Origin: Hyphomicrobiaceae bacterium
GTDB taxonomy: Bacteria > Pseudomonadota > Alphaproteobacteria > Rhizobiales > Hyphomicrobiaceae
NCBI GenBank assembly: GCA_022844225.1
Contig: JALHMC010000001.1
Span: 1-64,000 of the forward strand
Direction: 5' to 3'
DNA length: 64,000 nt
In this document: piece after piece, positions 8,770 to 17,589 of the stretch
Numbering within the stretch: position 1 is the stretch's first letter
Layout of the letters: each line of letters starts with the position of its first letter
Notes under the pieces: generated by a model
What the model saw: the letters and a program-made list of their open reading frames with translations, nothing else
What the model was told of the DNA's origin: nothing
Database searches by the model: none
Made by a program: the position numbers and the translations under genes

Positions 8770-9870
8770 CTAACGGACCGTCACGTCGATGCGATGGACC
8801 GCATTGTTGCCGAAGCCCGACATGTCGAACCTCGGCGCGATCGGTTGTACGTCGCCGTTGGCATCGGTCGCTCGGCACATCAGTTCGTGCTCCCCGGGCG
8901 TGGCCTCCCAGTCCAAGCGCCAGCCTCGCCAAGCATATCGGCCAATGTCTGGTGCAAGGCGCGCGTTCTGCCACTGCCCGTCGACGGCGACCTCCACTTT
9001 CTCGATCGGCACTCCCGCGCCTGACCACGCGCGGCCAAAGAGTTCAACGCGTCCCCGTTCGACCAATCGGCGCCGCGTATAGACGTCCGGGACCCCGGGC
9101 GGCACAATGAGAGACTTGACGCGCATGGTGGTGATCGGAGTGCCTGGATCCTCGACGCGTTCGCGATAGATGTACGATCCGACCTGCTGATAGCCGTCGA
9201 AGGGCCGGTCGATAACGTCGATCCGGTCCAGCCACTTAACACTCGCCATTCCATACCAACCCGGCACAACGAGACGCAGCGGAAAACCATGCTGGGGGAG
9301 CAGGGGCGCACCGTTCATTGCCCACACCACCAGCACATCGTCTCCCAGCGCCTTGTCGGGGACAAGGCTGCGGCCATAGTCGTGCTCGATGCCGCCCGAG
9401 AAGCCCCGGTCTCGGCCGTAGAACACCACGTCGCGACCGCGCGGCGAAAGCCCTGCCTCCTCCAGCAGGCCTTTGAGCGGCGTGCCGGTCCATTCGGCAG
9501 TCCCGACGGCTTCGTGATGCCACGGCTGGCTCGATCGCCGGGGCGTCAGACCTGCTCGTCCATTGCCCGCGCATTCGAGAGTGACCCGGAGCGATCGCAC
9601 TGGACGACGCTTCAAATCATCCAAAGTCAGTGTGAGAGGCTTTTCGACAAGCCCCCCGATGGAGAGCGTCCAGTCATCGGCTGTCTCGACGAACGGCACG
9701 TCGAAATGGATGAGCAGGTAATGCATTCCGGCTGGCGTCAGATCCCAGCGCAAGGCTTCCAGCAAGGTGCCTGAGTTCCGGCCCGCCAGCCGCACTTCGT
9801 CACGACTGAAGTCGCCATCGGTCAGCCGGCTTTTCTCCGGATTGAATATGGGATGATGGAGATTGGACAC
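8770..9870 (-). CDS. Molybdenum-cofactor enzyme of the sulfite oxidase family
   Basis: 366 residues. The Mo-binding domain shows LECAGNGR, in which Cys100 is the expected molybdenum thiolate ligand, preceded by HFDVPF and DWTLSIGGLVEKPLTLTLDDL. Later blocks HGFPLRLVVPGWYGMASVKWLDRI and WSGAGVPIEKVEVAVDG correspond to the substrate-loop region and the C-terminal dimerisation domain. No heme domain and no Tat or Sec signal are visible, so it is likely a cytoplasmic sulfite dehydrogenase or related oxidase. Mo cofactor assembly could be served by mobA/mobB at 45.7-46.9 kb. It sits 64 bases downstream of the luciferase-like gene. Confidence 0.85.
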   Translation of the reverse strand: MSNLHHPIFNPEKSRLTDGDFSRDEVRLAGRNSGTLLEALRWDLTPAGMHYLLIHFDVPFVETADDWTLSIGGLVEKPLTLTLDDLKRRPVRSLRVTLECAGNGRAGLTPRRSSQPWHHEAVGTAEWTGTPLKGLLEEAGLSPRGRDVVFYGRDRGFSGGIEHDYGRSLVPDKALGDDVLVVWAMNGAPLLPQHGFPLRLVVPGWYGMASVKWLDRIDVIDRPFDGYQQVGSYIYRERVEDPGTPITTMRVKSLIVPPGVPDVYTRRRLVERGRVELFGRAWSGAGVPIEKVEVAVDGQWQNARLAPDIGRYAWRGWRLDWEATPGEHELMCRATDANGDVQPIAPRFDMSGFGNNAVHRIDVTVR

Positions 9871-9934
9871 GCGTTGCGACCTCGTCGTTGGCTATGGAAA
9901 ACGCGACCTGCTGGGCTGACCGCTGGGTCTCCGC

Positions 9935-11137
9935 TTACTTCTGTTCCGCGTCGCGAGCACCGAGCAGACGCTGCTTGTAATCCTCGGGGGCCTCGCGACC
10001 GGCATCGGTATAGGCCTTCTTCACGGCCGCGACGGACGGCGCGAAAATCGTCGGGCGGTTGCCGCGCGCCCACTTCTGCGAGGCGGCCAGCGTGTCGATC
10101 GAGCCCTGGTAGCGCGGCATCACCCAACGGGCGAAGAGTTCGTAGCTTTTCATGGTGTCGGCGCGGTTCGCCCACTCGGTGGCGCGGAACATGAACCCGC
10201 CGCAGCCGCCACGGCTGTTCTCGATCAAGCGATCGATCCCCCGCGCGATGGTCTCCGGGCTGCCGATGAGCGTCGTGCCCATCTTGACGCCCTCGCGCAA
10301 CGGATCGTCGGCGCGACCAGGCGGACGGCCCAGCGTCTCTTCGAAATAGGTGACCGTCTCGTGGCGCTCACCCTTCGAGACCTGACGCAGCGCTTCCTCG
10401 TCGTCCTCGGCACAGTGCATGTTGACGACGAGGCTCCAGTCCTTTCGGTTCATGATGCGACCATGCTTGGCCGCCTCTTCCTCAGCGATTTTCCACTGGT
10501 TGGCGAGCGCCTCTGGCCCGCCGGGGATGCCGGCGCCGAGCGAGAGGACCGCCGTGCCGTACTTGCCGGCCATGACCATGGCAGCCGGCGTCTGCGTGGA
10601 GGCGACGGCAATCTTGAAGTGCGGGTCGCTGTAGGGCGCGAGATGGAGCCTCGCCTCGCGCATCTCGAACCAGTCGGTCTTCATCGTCACCGGCTCATCG
10701 CACTTGAGGAGGCGGTAGATCGCGTCGAGCGACTCGTCCATCCGGCGGCGCTGGTCCTCGGGCTTGATCGCCAGCATATAGGCGTCGGAGACGAGAGCGC
10801 CCGGCCCACAACCCAGCATCGAGCGGCCGCGTGTCATGTGATCGAGCTGCACATAGCGCTGCGCCACCATATACGGGTGATGATAGGGTAGGCTCGTCAC
10901 GCCGGAGCCGATCCGGATGTGCCGGGTGCGCTCGGCAGCCGCAGCGATGATCAACTCGGGACTGGCGATGGTTTCCCAGCCGGCAGAATGATGCTCACCG
11001 ACCCAGGCTTCGTCGAAGCCCAGATGATCGAGCCACTCGATCAGTTCGATATCCCGGCGCATCGCGAGCGTGGGATTGTCGCCGACACGATGAAAAGGCG
11101 CCAGAAAGATGCCGAAGATCAAACCCTTGTGCGCCAC
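9935..11137 (-). CDS. LLM-class (luciferase-like) flavin-dependent oxidoreductase
   Basis: 400 residues with the bacterial luciferase TIM-barrel signature: FGIFLAPFHRVGDNPTLAMRRDIELIEWLDHLGFDEAWVGEHH at the N-terminus, IRIGSGVTSLPYHHPYMVAQR, and GRSMLGCGPGALVSDAYMLAI. The closest subgroup by eye is the limonene-1,2-monooxygenase-like branch rather than SsuD. These enzymes use FMNH2 from a separate reductase and oxygen to oxidise organic substrates. First gene of a probable minus-strand run with the sulfite-oxidase-family and MBL genes. The paralogous SsuD branch releases sulfite from sulfonates, but a desulfonating role here is inference only. Confidence 0.82.
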   Translation of the reverse strand: MAHKGLIFGIFLAPFHRVGDNPTLAMRRDIELIEWLDHLGFDEAWVGEHHSAGWETIASPELIIAAAAERTRHIRIGSGVTSLPYHHPYMVAQRYVQLDHMTRGRSMLGCGPGALVSDAYMLAIKPEDQRRRMDESLDAIYRLLKCDEPVTMKTDWFEMREARLHLAPYSDPHFKIAVASTQTPAAMVMAGKYGTAVLSLGAGIPGGPEALANQWKIAEEEAAKHGRIMNRKDWSLVVNMHCAEDDEEALRQVSKGERHETVTYFEETLGRPPGRADDPLREGVKMGTTLIGSPETIARGIDRLIENSRGGCGGFMFRATEWANRADTMKSYELFARWVMPRYQGSIDTLAASQKWARGNRPTIFAPSVAAVKKAYTDAGREAPEDYKQRLLGARDAEQK

Positions 11138-11276
11138 GTTGAACTCTCCCTCGAAGCCTGATTGCGCGAGCGTCGCCTGGCGCCCGAAGCGGTATCGGCC
11201 GGCACGTTAGCGCGCTGTCCGTACATTCGCCAGCGGCGGCGGCGCGAATTCGATGAACGCGGATACGGAGGCCACA

Positions 11277-11801
11277 ATGAGAATGCTCAGCATCCTGCGC
11301 CATGCCAAATCGAGTTGGAGCGACGCCGCCCATGCGGACTTCGAGCGACCGTTGGCCCCAAGGGGCCGAGATGCCGCGCCCGTGATGGGGCGACACATGC
11401 GGGCCATAGGTATCGCGCCCGAGCTGGTTATCTGTTCACCCGCCGTGAGGACCCGTGAGACGGCGCGTCTGGCGCTCGAGGAACTTGGCGATTATCGGCC
11501 GCCCGTCACCTATGACGGCACCATTTACGAGGCAACGGCAGAAGTTCTCATGGCAGCGCTTCGCACCGTACCTAACGACGTGGGCCATGTTCTGCTGATC
11601 GGACACAACCCGGGCTTGCAGTCCCTGATTTTGGCACTCACTGACGGGCGCCTGGAAGGGCCGCACGCGGCCATCGCCGACAAATTGCCGACGGCAGCCC
11701 TGGTCGTCATCGAACTGGCAATCGAAGACTGGACGCGGATAGGGCACGGCTGCGGTACCGTCCGTCATTTTGCGACACCGCGCCTGCTGCAAGTTGACTG
11801 A
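11277..11801 (+). CDS. SixA-like histidine phosphatase (phosphoglycerate-mutase fold)
   Basis: 174 residues from the ATG at 11277, which has GGAGG upstream; an earlier ATG at 11253 lacks one. The RHAKSSW motif at residues 7-13 holds the phospho-acceptor histidine, followed by ERPLAPRGR and the second His in LLIGHNPGLQSL. This is the short SixA-type branch, which dephosphorylates phosphohistidine or small substrates. It converges on the DnaQ-DUF294 gene; no phosphotransfer protein is nearby, so the partner is not known. Confidence 0.85.
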   Translation: MRMLSILRHAKSSWSDAAHADFERPLAPRGRDAAPVMGRHMRAIGIAPELVICSPAVRTRETARLALEELGDYRPPVTYDGTIYEATAEVLMAALRTVPNDVGHVLLIGHNPGLQSLILALTDGRLEGPHAAIADKLPTAALVVIELAIEDWTRIGHGCGTVRHFATPRLLQVD

Positions 11802-11832
11802 GCCAAATTCAACTATGGCCCCGGCGATGCTC

Positions 11833-13929
11833 CTAGAGACGACCTTCAGAGAGAAGAGCAAGCATCGTATCGACACCTGCGACGGCCGACTTGAGCCGTG
11901 CCCGGGCCTTCGCATCCAATCGATCGACGGACACACGCGGCGACAGCGGAACGCCTTGCCGGGCATCCTCGATTTGCTGATCGAGGATCGCCCCGAGAAG
12001 CACGTCCTGTGCATCGATGACCGCATCAAAGTCGGCCGGCGCTCCGATGCCGAGGGCTTTGACAGCCTCGAGACGCTCGTGAGTCGGCAAGGCCGCGATG
12101 CCGTGCCGCAGCGCCATCACGCGTGCGCCGGTAAAGATCGGCATGAGACCGCCCTTCTTGAGATCGACGCGGCCGTCGACTTTTTGGAAACTGCCGAAAA
12201 AGCCCATTGGCGATCGCCATTGGCGCGCAAGTTTGGTCAGCATCATGAGAAAGGATGGCGTCGCACGCGCCCGCTCGCGGGCGAACGACAGGACGTCGTC
12301 GGCCAACGAGGTGGCCCCGTGAACGGGAGTGGCATCGAAGAAGATGTCGACATTGAGCAGATCGAGCGGACGCTGGCGACGGATCCAGCCCTCCACCTGC
12401 GCCTTCCAATCCTCGCGGGAAAGCCGCCAGACGCGATTGCGGGCCATGACGTCGCCCTTGCAGAGCACGATGCCCGCCTCGTCGAGGATCTGGTTCATGC
12501 GAACCGCGAGCGCCTCGAACCAGCGATCCGCCGGGCTGCCCTCGCCTCCTTCCGCATAGACGATCGCATTGTCCTGGTCGGCAGCGAGGAGGCTCTCGCC
12601 ACGCCCGGCAGAGCCGAGAACCATGACGGCATAGGCAACGGGAGGCGCACCCGCCCCGCTCGCATGCATCTCGGCTTCCGCGAGCTGGGCGGCGCGCCGG
12701 GTGATGGCCTGGATCTCGGAGCTGAGCGTTGCCGCGACCATACGCGCCCCGACCCCCTGCCGCCTGAGCGCCGACGCCATGCCGGCTGCCATGCCCCAAG
12801 CCGATGCGAGTTCGGCCGGCGTCGCAGCTGCGGCGATCGCATCGCCGATCACGATTGCTTCCATTGCCCGATCGCGCAGCAGATTGCGCGGGGTCAGGGC
12901 TCCGACGACGGCGCCGGATCGGTCTCTGACGGCCAAATGGCGCACGCCGAGGCGCGCCATGCGTCCGATCGCTCGATAAACGAAATCGTCGTCGTCGACG
13001 CCATGCACCGGCGACTTTGCGATCGTGAAAACGGCTTCAGACAGGCAACCCCCGCCCGCAGCCGCGACGACTCGAAGAAGGTCTCGCTCTGTGACGATGC
13101 CGGTTGTCCCGCCGGTCAGGGTGACAAAGACAGAACTCGTCCCCTTTTCGAGTATCAGCGCCAACGTCCGCTCAATCGTCGTTTCCGCTGGGATCACGAG
13201 CGGCGGGGCGCTCATAACGTCGCGAGCGCGATGCCGGTAGGCGTAGGTATCCAACGCCGGTAGTGCCTCGACCGCCGGTGGCGTCTCTTCCCCGACGAGC
13301 ATCAATCCGCGCGACGCTCGTGCGTCCTGCTCGGACAGCTTGGCAATCGCCGCAGTCGCTTCCGCGACCGTGCGAATGCCCTTCTCACGCAGCAACGGGA
13401 TCAGCCTCTGGAGCACCTCTGCTGTCGCGAGCGCATCCCCCCGCGCCGTGTGCCGCCCCGAGATCGCAATACCGAGCCAGTCGCAGAGCCGGTCCAGGCC
13501 GTGGTCGGCCAGTGACGGCGCGGCAAGGCGGGCGAGCGGACGCACATCGAGTGCCGGGGGCGGTTGCCAGGCGATCCCGGCAGCTTCGTGCTCGCGTCGC
13601 AAAACGGCCAAGTCGTAGCCGAGGCTGTGCCCGACGACCAGGCGGCCATCCAGGCTTTGCTTTAGCGCTGCGGCGATCTCGGCAAACCGGGGCTTGCCTG
13701 CGACATCTTGGTCCGAGATTCCGTGGATGGCTGTGGTCGCCTGCGGGATCGCGATCCCGGGATCGACGAGCGTATCGATCACCGGATCGCTCGCAAGGAC
13801 TCCTTTGTCCAAGACGAACCCGGCGATCTGCACGACGCGAGCGTGCCGAGCATCGAGACCCGTGGTCTCCGTGTCGATGACCACAGCGTCGATGGCCGCG
13901 AGCGGCGTCGTGGGCCTGATCTCCGGCAT
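11833..13929 (-). CDS. DnaQ-like 3'-5' exonuclease fused to CBS pair and DUF294 nucleotidyltransferase
   Basis: 698 residues. Residues 10-180 form a DEDD exonuclease: Asp19 and Glu21 in VVIDTETTG, VVGHSLGYDLAVL as ExoII, and HTARGDALATAEVL as ExoIII. A CBS pair follows at about 235-350 (MSAPPLVIPAE, GIVTERDLLRVV, GVRHLAVRDRSGAVVG). Next come the DUF294 nucleotidyltransferase core (VLGSAGRGESLLAADQDNA) and its helical C-terminal domain. Many DUF294 proteins carry a cyclic-nucleotide domain in front; here an exonuclease takes that place. In other proteobacteria separate exonuclease and DUF294 genes neighbour acetate/solute symporter loci, so a link to carboxylate metabolism is possible. Confidence 0.88.
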   Translation of the reverse strand: MPEIRPTTPLAAIDAVVIDTETTGLDARHARVVQIAGFVLDKGVLASDPVIDTLVDPGIAIPQATTAIHGISDQDVAGKPRFAEIAAALKQSLDGRLVVGHSLGYDLAVLRREHEAAGIAWQPPPALDVRPLARLAAPSLADHGLDRLCDWLGIAISGRHTARGDALATAEVLQRLIPLLREKGIRTVAEATAAIAKLSEQDARASRGLMLVGEETPPAVEALPALDTYAYRHRARDVMSAPPLVIPAETTIERTLALILEKGTSSVFVTLTGGTTGIVTERDLLRVVAAAGGGCLSEAVFTIAKSPVHGVDDDDFVYRAIGRMARLGVRHLAVRDRSGAVVGALTPRNLLRDRAMEAIVIGDAIAAAATPAELASAWGMAAGMASALRRQGVGARMVAATLSSEIQAITRRAAQLAEAEMHASGAGAPPVAYAVMVLGSAGRGESLLAADQDNAIVYAEGGEGSPADRWFEALAVRMNQILDEAGIVLCKGDVMARNRVWRLSREDWKAQVEGWIRRQRPLDLLNVDIFFDATPVHGATSLADDVLSFARERARATPSFLMMLTKLARQWRSPMGFFGSFQKVDGRVDLKKGGLMPIFTGARVMALRHGIAALPTHERLEAVKALGIGAPADFDAVIDAQDVLLGAILDQQIEDARQGVPLSPRVSVDRLDAKARARLKSAVAGVDTMLALLSEGRL

Positions 13930-14229
13930 GCCGTACTCTCCTTAGCAAGCGACATGAACCCTTGGCTTTGGCGCTACTCCATTGAGACCGGACCGTCTGC
14001 GCTCTGTTTGATCCTGATCAGACGGACCTGTTACGGTAGAAGCTAGCCCGCCTTGGCGCGATCACGCAGCAACGGCCAGCGCACTGGCAATGGTCGCCGG
14101 ACTTATCGTCATCCGACGACGTAGATCAATATTGCGGCTTCCCGCCCGCAAATGGCTCGTGCCATACTTCACCTTGAAGGCAACAAGAACGGCGCTGCCA
14201 AGGTGCCGACGAATGAGGGTGGAACGCCA
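13930..14229. other. Intergenic control region between DUF294 gene and tctB
   Basis: 300 bases between divergent genes with no supported coding sequence. It should hold the promoters of both the DnaQ-DUF294 gene and the transporter operon. A TTGAT-N4-ATCAG element is described separately. Confidence 0.5.
14008..14021. promoter_or_regulatory. FNR/FixK-type box (TTGAT-CCTG-ATCAG), 9 of 10 matches
   Basis: The element matches the TTGAT-N4-ATCAA consensus of Crp/Fnr-family anaerobic regulators at nine of ten positions. It lies 79 bases upstream of the DnaQ-DUF294 start codon and about 210 bases upstream of tctB, so either or both genes could respond. No regulator gene of this family is in the window. 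Confidence 0.4.
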
Positions 14230-14706
14230 ATGAGAGTTCGGGCCGGGCAAGATTTTGCCACGGGAATTTTGTTTGCGGTCATCGCGCTGATCGCGCTTTA
14301 CATCGGTGCCGATTATCCGATGGGGACCCCGCAAAGACCGGGCACCGGTGTGCTGCCGAGGATCCTTTCGCTCTGCCTTCTGGGCACTGGCGTATTCCTG
14401 ATCGGCAAGTCGATCCTCTTCGGTGACGTCGCTATGGAGCGATGGGTGTGGCGGCCACTGTCCGCGATTACCATCGCAACAGTCCTGTTCGGCCTCATCA
14501 TCGACGATCTGGGGCTCGTCATTACCATGGCCCTCTCGATGTCGATCGCCGCATTGGGCGCATCCGATACGCGCTGGCGAGAATTCGCAGTATTTCTCGT
14601 GATCATGATGGTCGGAAGCTGGGCTTTGTTCATCTGGTTGCTCGGAATGCCCATTCCGTTGTGGCCTGTCCGCGTGCCCAAATTCCTCACGTTCTTCTTC
14701 GGCTGA
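14230..14706 (+). CDS. tctB: Tripartite tricarboxylate transporter small membrane subunit TctB
   Basis: 158 residues from the ATG at 14230, preceded by GAGGGTGGAA; an upstream ATG at 14152 would add 26 hydrophilic residues. It has the usual four hydrophobic segments: FATGILFAVIALIALYIGADY with the conserved GTPQRPGTGVLPR loop typical of TctB, then LCLLGTGVFLIGKSI, the IATVLFGLIIDDLGLVITMALSMSI region, and a C-terminal helix pair. It forms the inner-membrane complex with TctA and energises uptake of carboxylates delivered by Bug-type binding proteins. First gene of the tctB-tctA-bug-bug-bug array. Confidence 0.9.
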   Translation: MRVRAGQDFATGILFAVIALIALYIGADYPMGTPQRPGTGVLPRILSLCLLGTGVFLIGKSILFGDVAMERWVWRPLSAITIATVLFGLIIDDLGLVITMALSMSIAALGASDTRWREFAVFLVIMMVGSWALFIWLLGMPIPLWPVRVPKFLTFFFG

Positions 14707-14726
14707 AGCATCGGGAACCGGCAATC

Positions 14727-16226
14727 ATGGACGTCTTTTCCAACCTTGCGCTCGGGTTCTCCGTAGCGGTCTCTCCGATCAACCTGTTCTGGTGCTTCAT
14801 GGGTGCCTTCATTGGCACGGCCATCGGAGTGTTGCCGGGAGTGGGACCCGTCGCCACGATGGCGCTTCTGCTGCCGGTGACCTACTTCCTGACGCCCGAA
14901 GGCGCGCTGATCATGCTCGCGGGTATCTATTACGGCGCGCAGTACGGCGGATCGACCACCGCGATCCTCGTCAACGTACCGGGTGAGGCCTCGTCGGTCG
15001 TCACGGCCCTCGACGGGTACGCCATGGCACGTCAGGGCAGGGCCGGACCGGCGCTCGCGATCGCCGCCATCGGCTCGTTCATTGCCGGCTGTTTTGCAAC
15101 AGTGCTGATCGTCATCGCGGCGCCCCCGCTGACCCGGATGGCGCAGCAGTTCGCTCCGGCCGACTATTTCTCGCTTATGCTACTCGGTCTGACGCTGGCG
15201 GTGGTGATGGCATCGGGCTCGATCGTCAAAGCGATCGGGATGATCTTCCTCGGCATGCTGCTCGGCCTCGTCGGCACAGACGTGAACACCGGCAACACAC
15301 GCTTTACCTTCGGCATCAGCGATCTCTTCGACGGCGTCGGGTTCGTCATCGTAGCGATGGGTCTGTTCGGCATCGGCGAAATCATAAAGAACCTGGGCGA
15401 TCCGGAGAGGCGAGATCTCGTCTCGTCGAAGATCGAAGGCCTGATGCCGACCCGAGAGGATCTGAGGCGCTCGGCAATGCCGATCGCCCGCGGCACCATC
15501 CTGGGTAGCTTCCTCGGTATCCTGCCGGGCGGCGGCGGCGTACTCGGGTCGTTCTCGTCCTATTCGCTCGAGAAGAAGCTCTCGAAGACTCCCGAGAACT
15601 TCGGCAAAGGCATGATCGAAGGCGTCGCGGGGCCGGAGGCGGCCAACAATGCCGCCGCGCAGACTTCGTTCATACCCATGCTCACGCTCGGCATACCGTC
15701 GAATGCCGTGATGGCCATGATGATCGGTGGCATGATGATCCACGGCATCGTGCCCGGACCTCAGATCATGGAGCAGAAGCCCGGTCTGTTCTGGGGCATG
15801 ATCGCTTCGATGTGGATCGGCAATTTGATGCTGCTGGTCCTCAACCTGCCGCTGATCGGCATGTGGGTGAAGATGCTGCTGGTGCCCTATCGCCTGCTGG
15901 CGATCGCGATCTTCTTCTTCTGCGCCGTCGGCGTATACAGCTTGAACAACCTGAATACCGAACTCTACTTCATGGCGTTTTTCGGATTGCTCGGCTACGC
16001 GTTCATCCGTCTCGGATGCGAGCCGGCCCCGCTGCTGCTCGGATACCTGCTCGGGCCGCTGATGGAGGTTTACATGCGGCGCGCGATGCTGCTATCGCGC
16101 GGCGACCCGATGGTGTTCTTGGAGCGGCCACTCTCCCTGACCTTCCTGATCATCGCGGCCGTGGCGCTGATCCTGGTGATACTCCCGAACATAAGAAAGG
16201 CGCGCCAGGAAGCGTTCCAGGAGTAA
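14727..16226 (+). CDS. tctA: Tripartite tricarboxylate transporter large membrane subunit TctA
   Basis: 499 residues starting MDVFSNLALGFSVAVSP, 20 bases after the tctB stop. Family signatures are present: GTAIGVLPGVGPVATMALLLP, the IYYGAQYGGSTTAILVNVPGE block, DGYAMARQGRAGPAL, and a second inverted-repeat half with GILPGGGGVLGSF and EGVAGPEAANNAAAQTSFIP. About 12 membrane helices. It is the permease that moves a carboxylate with sodium or protons. Substrate specificity comes from the binding proteins, three of which follow. Confidence 0.95.
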   Translation: MDVFSNLALGFSVAVSPINLFWCFMGAFIGTAIGVLPGVGPVATMALLLPVTYFLTPEGALIMLAGIYYGAQYGGSTTAILVNVPGEASSVVTALDGYAMARQGRAGPALAIAAIGSFIAGCFATVLIVIAAPPLTRMAQQFAPADYFSLMLLGLTLAVVMASGSIVKAIGMIFLGMLLGLVGTDVNTGNTRFTFGISDLFDGVGFVIVAMGLFGIGEIIKNLGDPERRDLVSSKIEGLMPTREDLRRSAMPIARGTILGSFLGILPGGGGVLGSFSSYSLEKKLSKTPENFGKGMIEGVAGPEAANNAAAQTSFIPMLTLGIPSNAVMAMMIGGMMIHGIVPGPQIMEQKPGLFWGMIASMWIGNLMLLVLNLPLIGMWVKMLLVPYRLLAIAIFFFCAVGVYSLNNLNTELYFMAFFGLLGYAFIRLGCEPAPLLLGYLLGPLMEVYMRRAMLLSRGDPMVFLERPLSLTFLIIAAVALILVILPNIRKARQEAFQE

Positions 16227-16287
16227 TATGCCGAGCCGGCCCACTCGATGATGTGGTCCGGAGAAGTCAAACGGGAGAAGATCGAGA

Positions 16288-17259
16288 ATGCGACGTCGCG
16301 AATTTCTTGGCCGCGCAGGCGCTGCGGTTGCCGCAGGCGCCCTGCCACTCTCTGGTGCCCGGGCGGCGGCCTGGCCCGACAAGCCGGTCAAGCTGATCCT
16401 GCCCTATGCACCGGGCGGGGCGACCGACCTGCTCGCGAGACCATGGTCGGAAGTGCTATCCAAGGTGTTCGGACAACAGTTCGTTCTGGAGCACCGCGGC
16501 GGTGCGGGTGGGATGATCGGCACCGAGGCCGCCTCTAAGGCAACGCCGGACGGCTACACGTTCCTGTTCACGCCGAATGCCACGATGTCGGTGCTTCCGA
16601 ACCTCCGGAAGACGCCTTACGACCCGATGAAGAGCTTTGATCCCGTCGGTCGAGCTGGCGACCTAGTGACCGGATTCGTCATTCATCCGTCGGTCGGACC
16701 GAAGAACTTCAAGGAAATGGTTGAGTACGCCAAGGCGAACCCAGGCAAGCTGAGCTATGGCTCGGCCGGGCTCGGCACCGCGACCCAGATGCGGCTCGAG
16801 ATGTTGAAGTTCAAGACCGGCATCGACATCCTGCATGTGCCGTATCGCGGAAGCGCCGATGCGCTCAACGACCTGTTGCCGGGCAATGTTCAGATGATGA
16901 ACGAGATCAATGTGCTGCCGCATGTGAAGGCGGGCAAACTGATCCTGCTCAACATCAATCACTCATCCCGCAATCCGGATTTCCCGGATGTGCCGACCCT
17001 GACCGAACTCGGTGTCTCCGACGCCGACGTGCCGATCTGGTATTCCTTCTGGGCACCCGCTGGTACGCCGAAGGAAATCACGGCGGCATTCAATGCGAAG
17101 ATCGTAGAGTTGGCCAATGGCGACGACATGAAGGGGCGAATGCGGGCGATCAACTCACAAGTCCCCGTTCAAACGCCCGAAGAAATGCGCGCTTATCTCG
17201 ACCTCGACTCGAAGCGCAATGCCGATCTGATCAAGGCCGCCAACATCAAGCTGGAGTAA
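16288..17259 (+). CDS. tctC: Bug/TctC-family periplasmic substrate-binding protein 1
   Basis: 323 residues. The N-terminus MRRREFLGRAGAAVAAG with an AxA site (GARAAAWPDKPV) is a twin-arginine-like signal peptide. Mature-protein blocks typical of the Bug family are LILPYAPGGATDLLARPW, GQQFVLEHRGGAGG, GYTFLFTPN, YGSAGLGTATQM and DILHVPYRGSADALNDLLPG. It presents a carboxylate to TctBA in the periplasm. It lies 61 bases after tctA and shares much of its sequence with the next two proteins, especially PHVKAGKLILL, so the three look like tandem duplicates that may have diverged in ligand. Confidence 0.9.
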   Translation: MRRREFLGRAGAAVAAGALPLSGARAAAWPDKPVKLILPYAPGGATDLLARPWSEVLSKVFGQQFVLEHRGGAGGMIGTEAASKATPDGYTFLFTPNATMSVLPNLRKTPYDPMKSFDPVGRAGDLVTGFVIHPSVGPKNFKEMVEYAKANPGKLSYGSAGLGTATQMRLEMLKFKTGIDILHVPYRGSADALNDLLPGNVQMMNEINVLPHVKAGKLILLNINHSSRNPDFPDVPTLTELGVSDADVPIWYSFWAPAGTPKEITAAFNAKIVELANGDDMKGRMRAINSQVPVQTPEEMRAYLDLDSKRNADLIKAANIKLE

Positions 17260-17585
17260 GATAAACGGCTTCGGCCGGACAAGGGCGCTCGCCACGAAGC
17301 GGGCCCCACCGGCCGAGGCCAGGCGGCTGACCGCCACCGGGGAGGAAACGCGATGACTGCGTCGCCCACGAGCGGCGAGGCCTTGAAGCTACGCGATCGG
17401 CCAGATGAGGCGATCGCCGGCGGACGAGTGCGCACGCGCGCAACCGCACCCGCGCACCGCCGCGACCGTTACCCGACAATCATATCCCGCACGTCCACCC
17501 TCCCGCGCCGCCGCGCTCTCGCGTCGGTCCCGGCACAGGCATGCCTTCACGTCGCGACTTTGCCTCTTCAAGCGGAGCTACCCAC
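17260..17585. other. Spacer between first and second bug genes
   Basis: 326 bases, much longer than the other gaps in the array. It contains the possible small coupled reading frame at 17353-17589 (listed separately). No hairpin strong enough to call a terminator was found. Confidence 0.4.
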
Positions 17586-17589
17586 ATGA
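17353..17589 (+). CDS. Possible small leader ORF translationally coupled to the second bug gene
   Basis: 78 codons preceded by a strong ribosome site (GGGGAGGAAACGCG before the ATG). Its TGA overlaps the ATG of the second bug gene as ATGA. The predicted peptide is basic and proline/arginine-rich with no recognisable domain, and the codon pattern is not clearly coding. It may be a leader that couples ribosomes into the bug gene, or only a relic of a longer gene. Low confidence. Confidence 0.25.
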   Translation: MTASPTSGEALKLRDRPDEAIAGGRVRTRATAPAHRRDRYPTIISRTSTLPRRRALASVPAQACLHVATLPLQAELPT

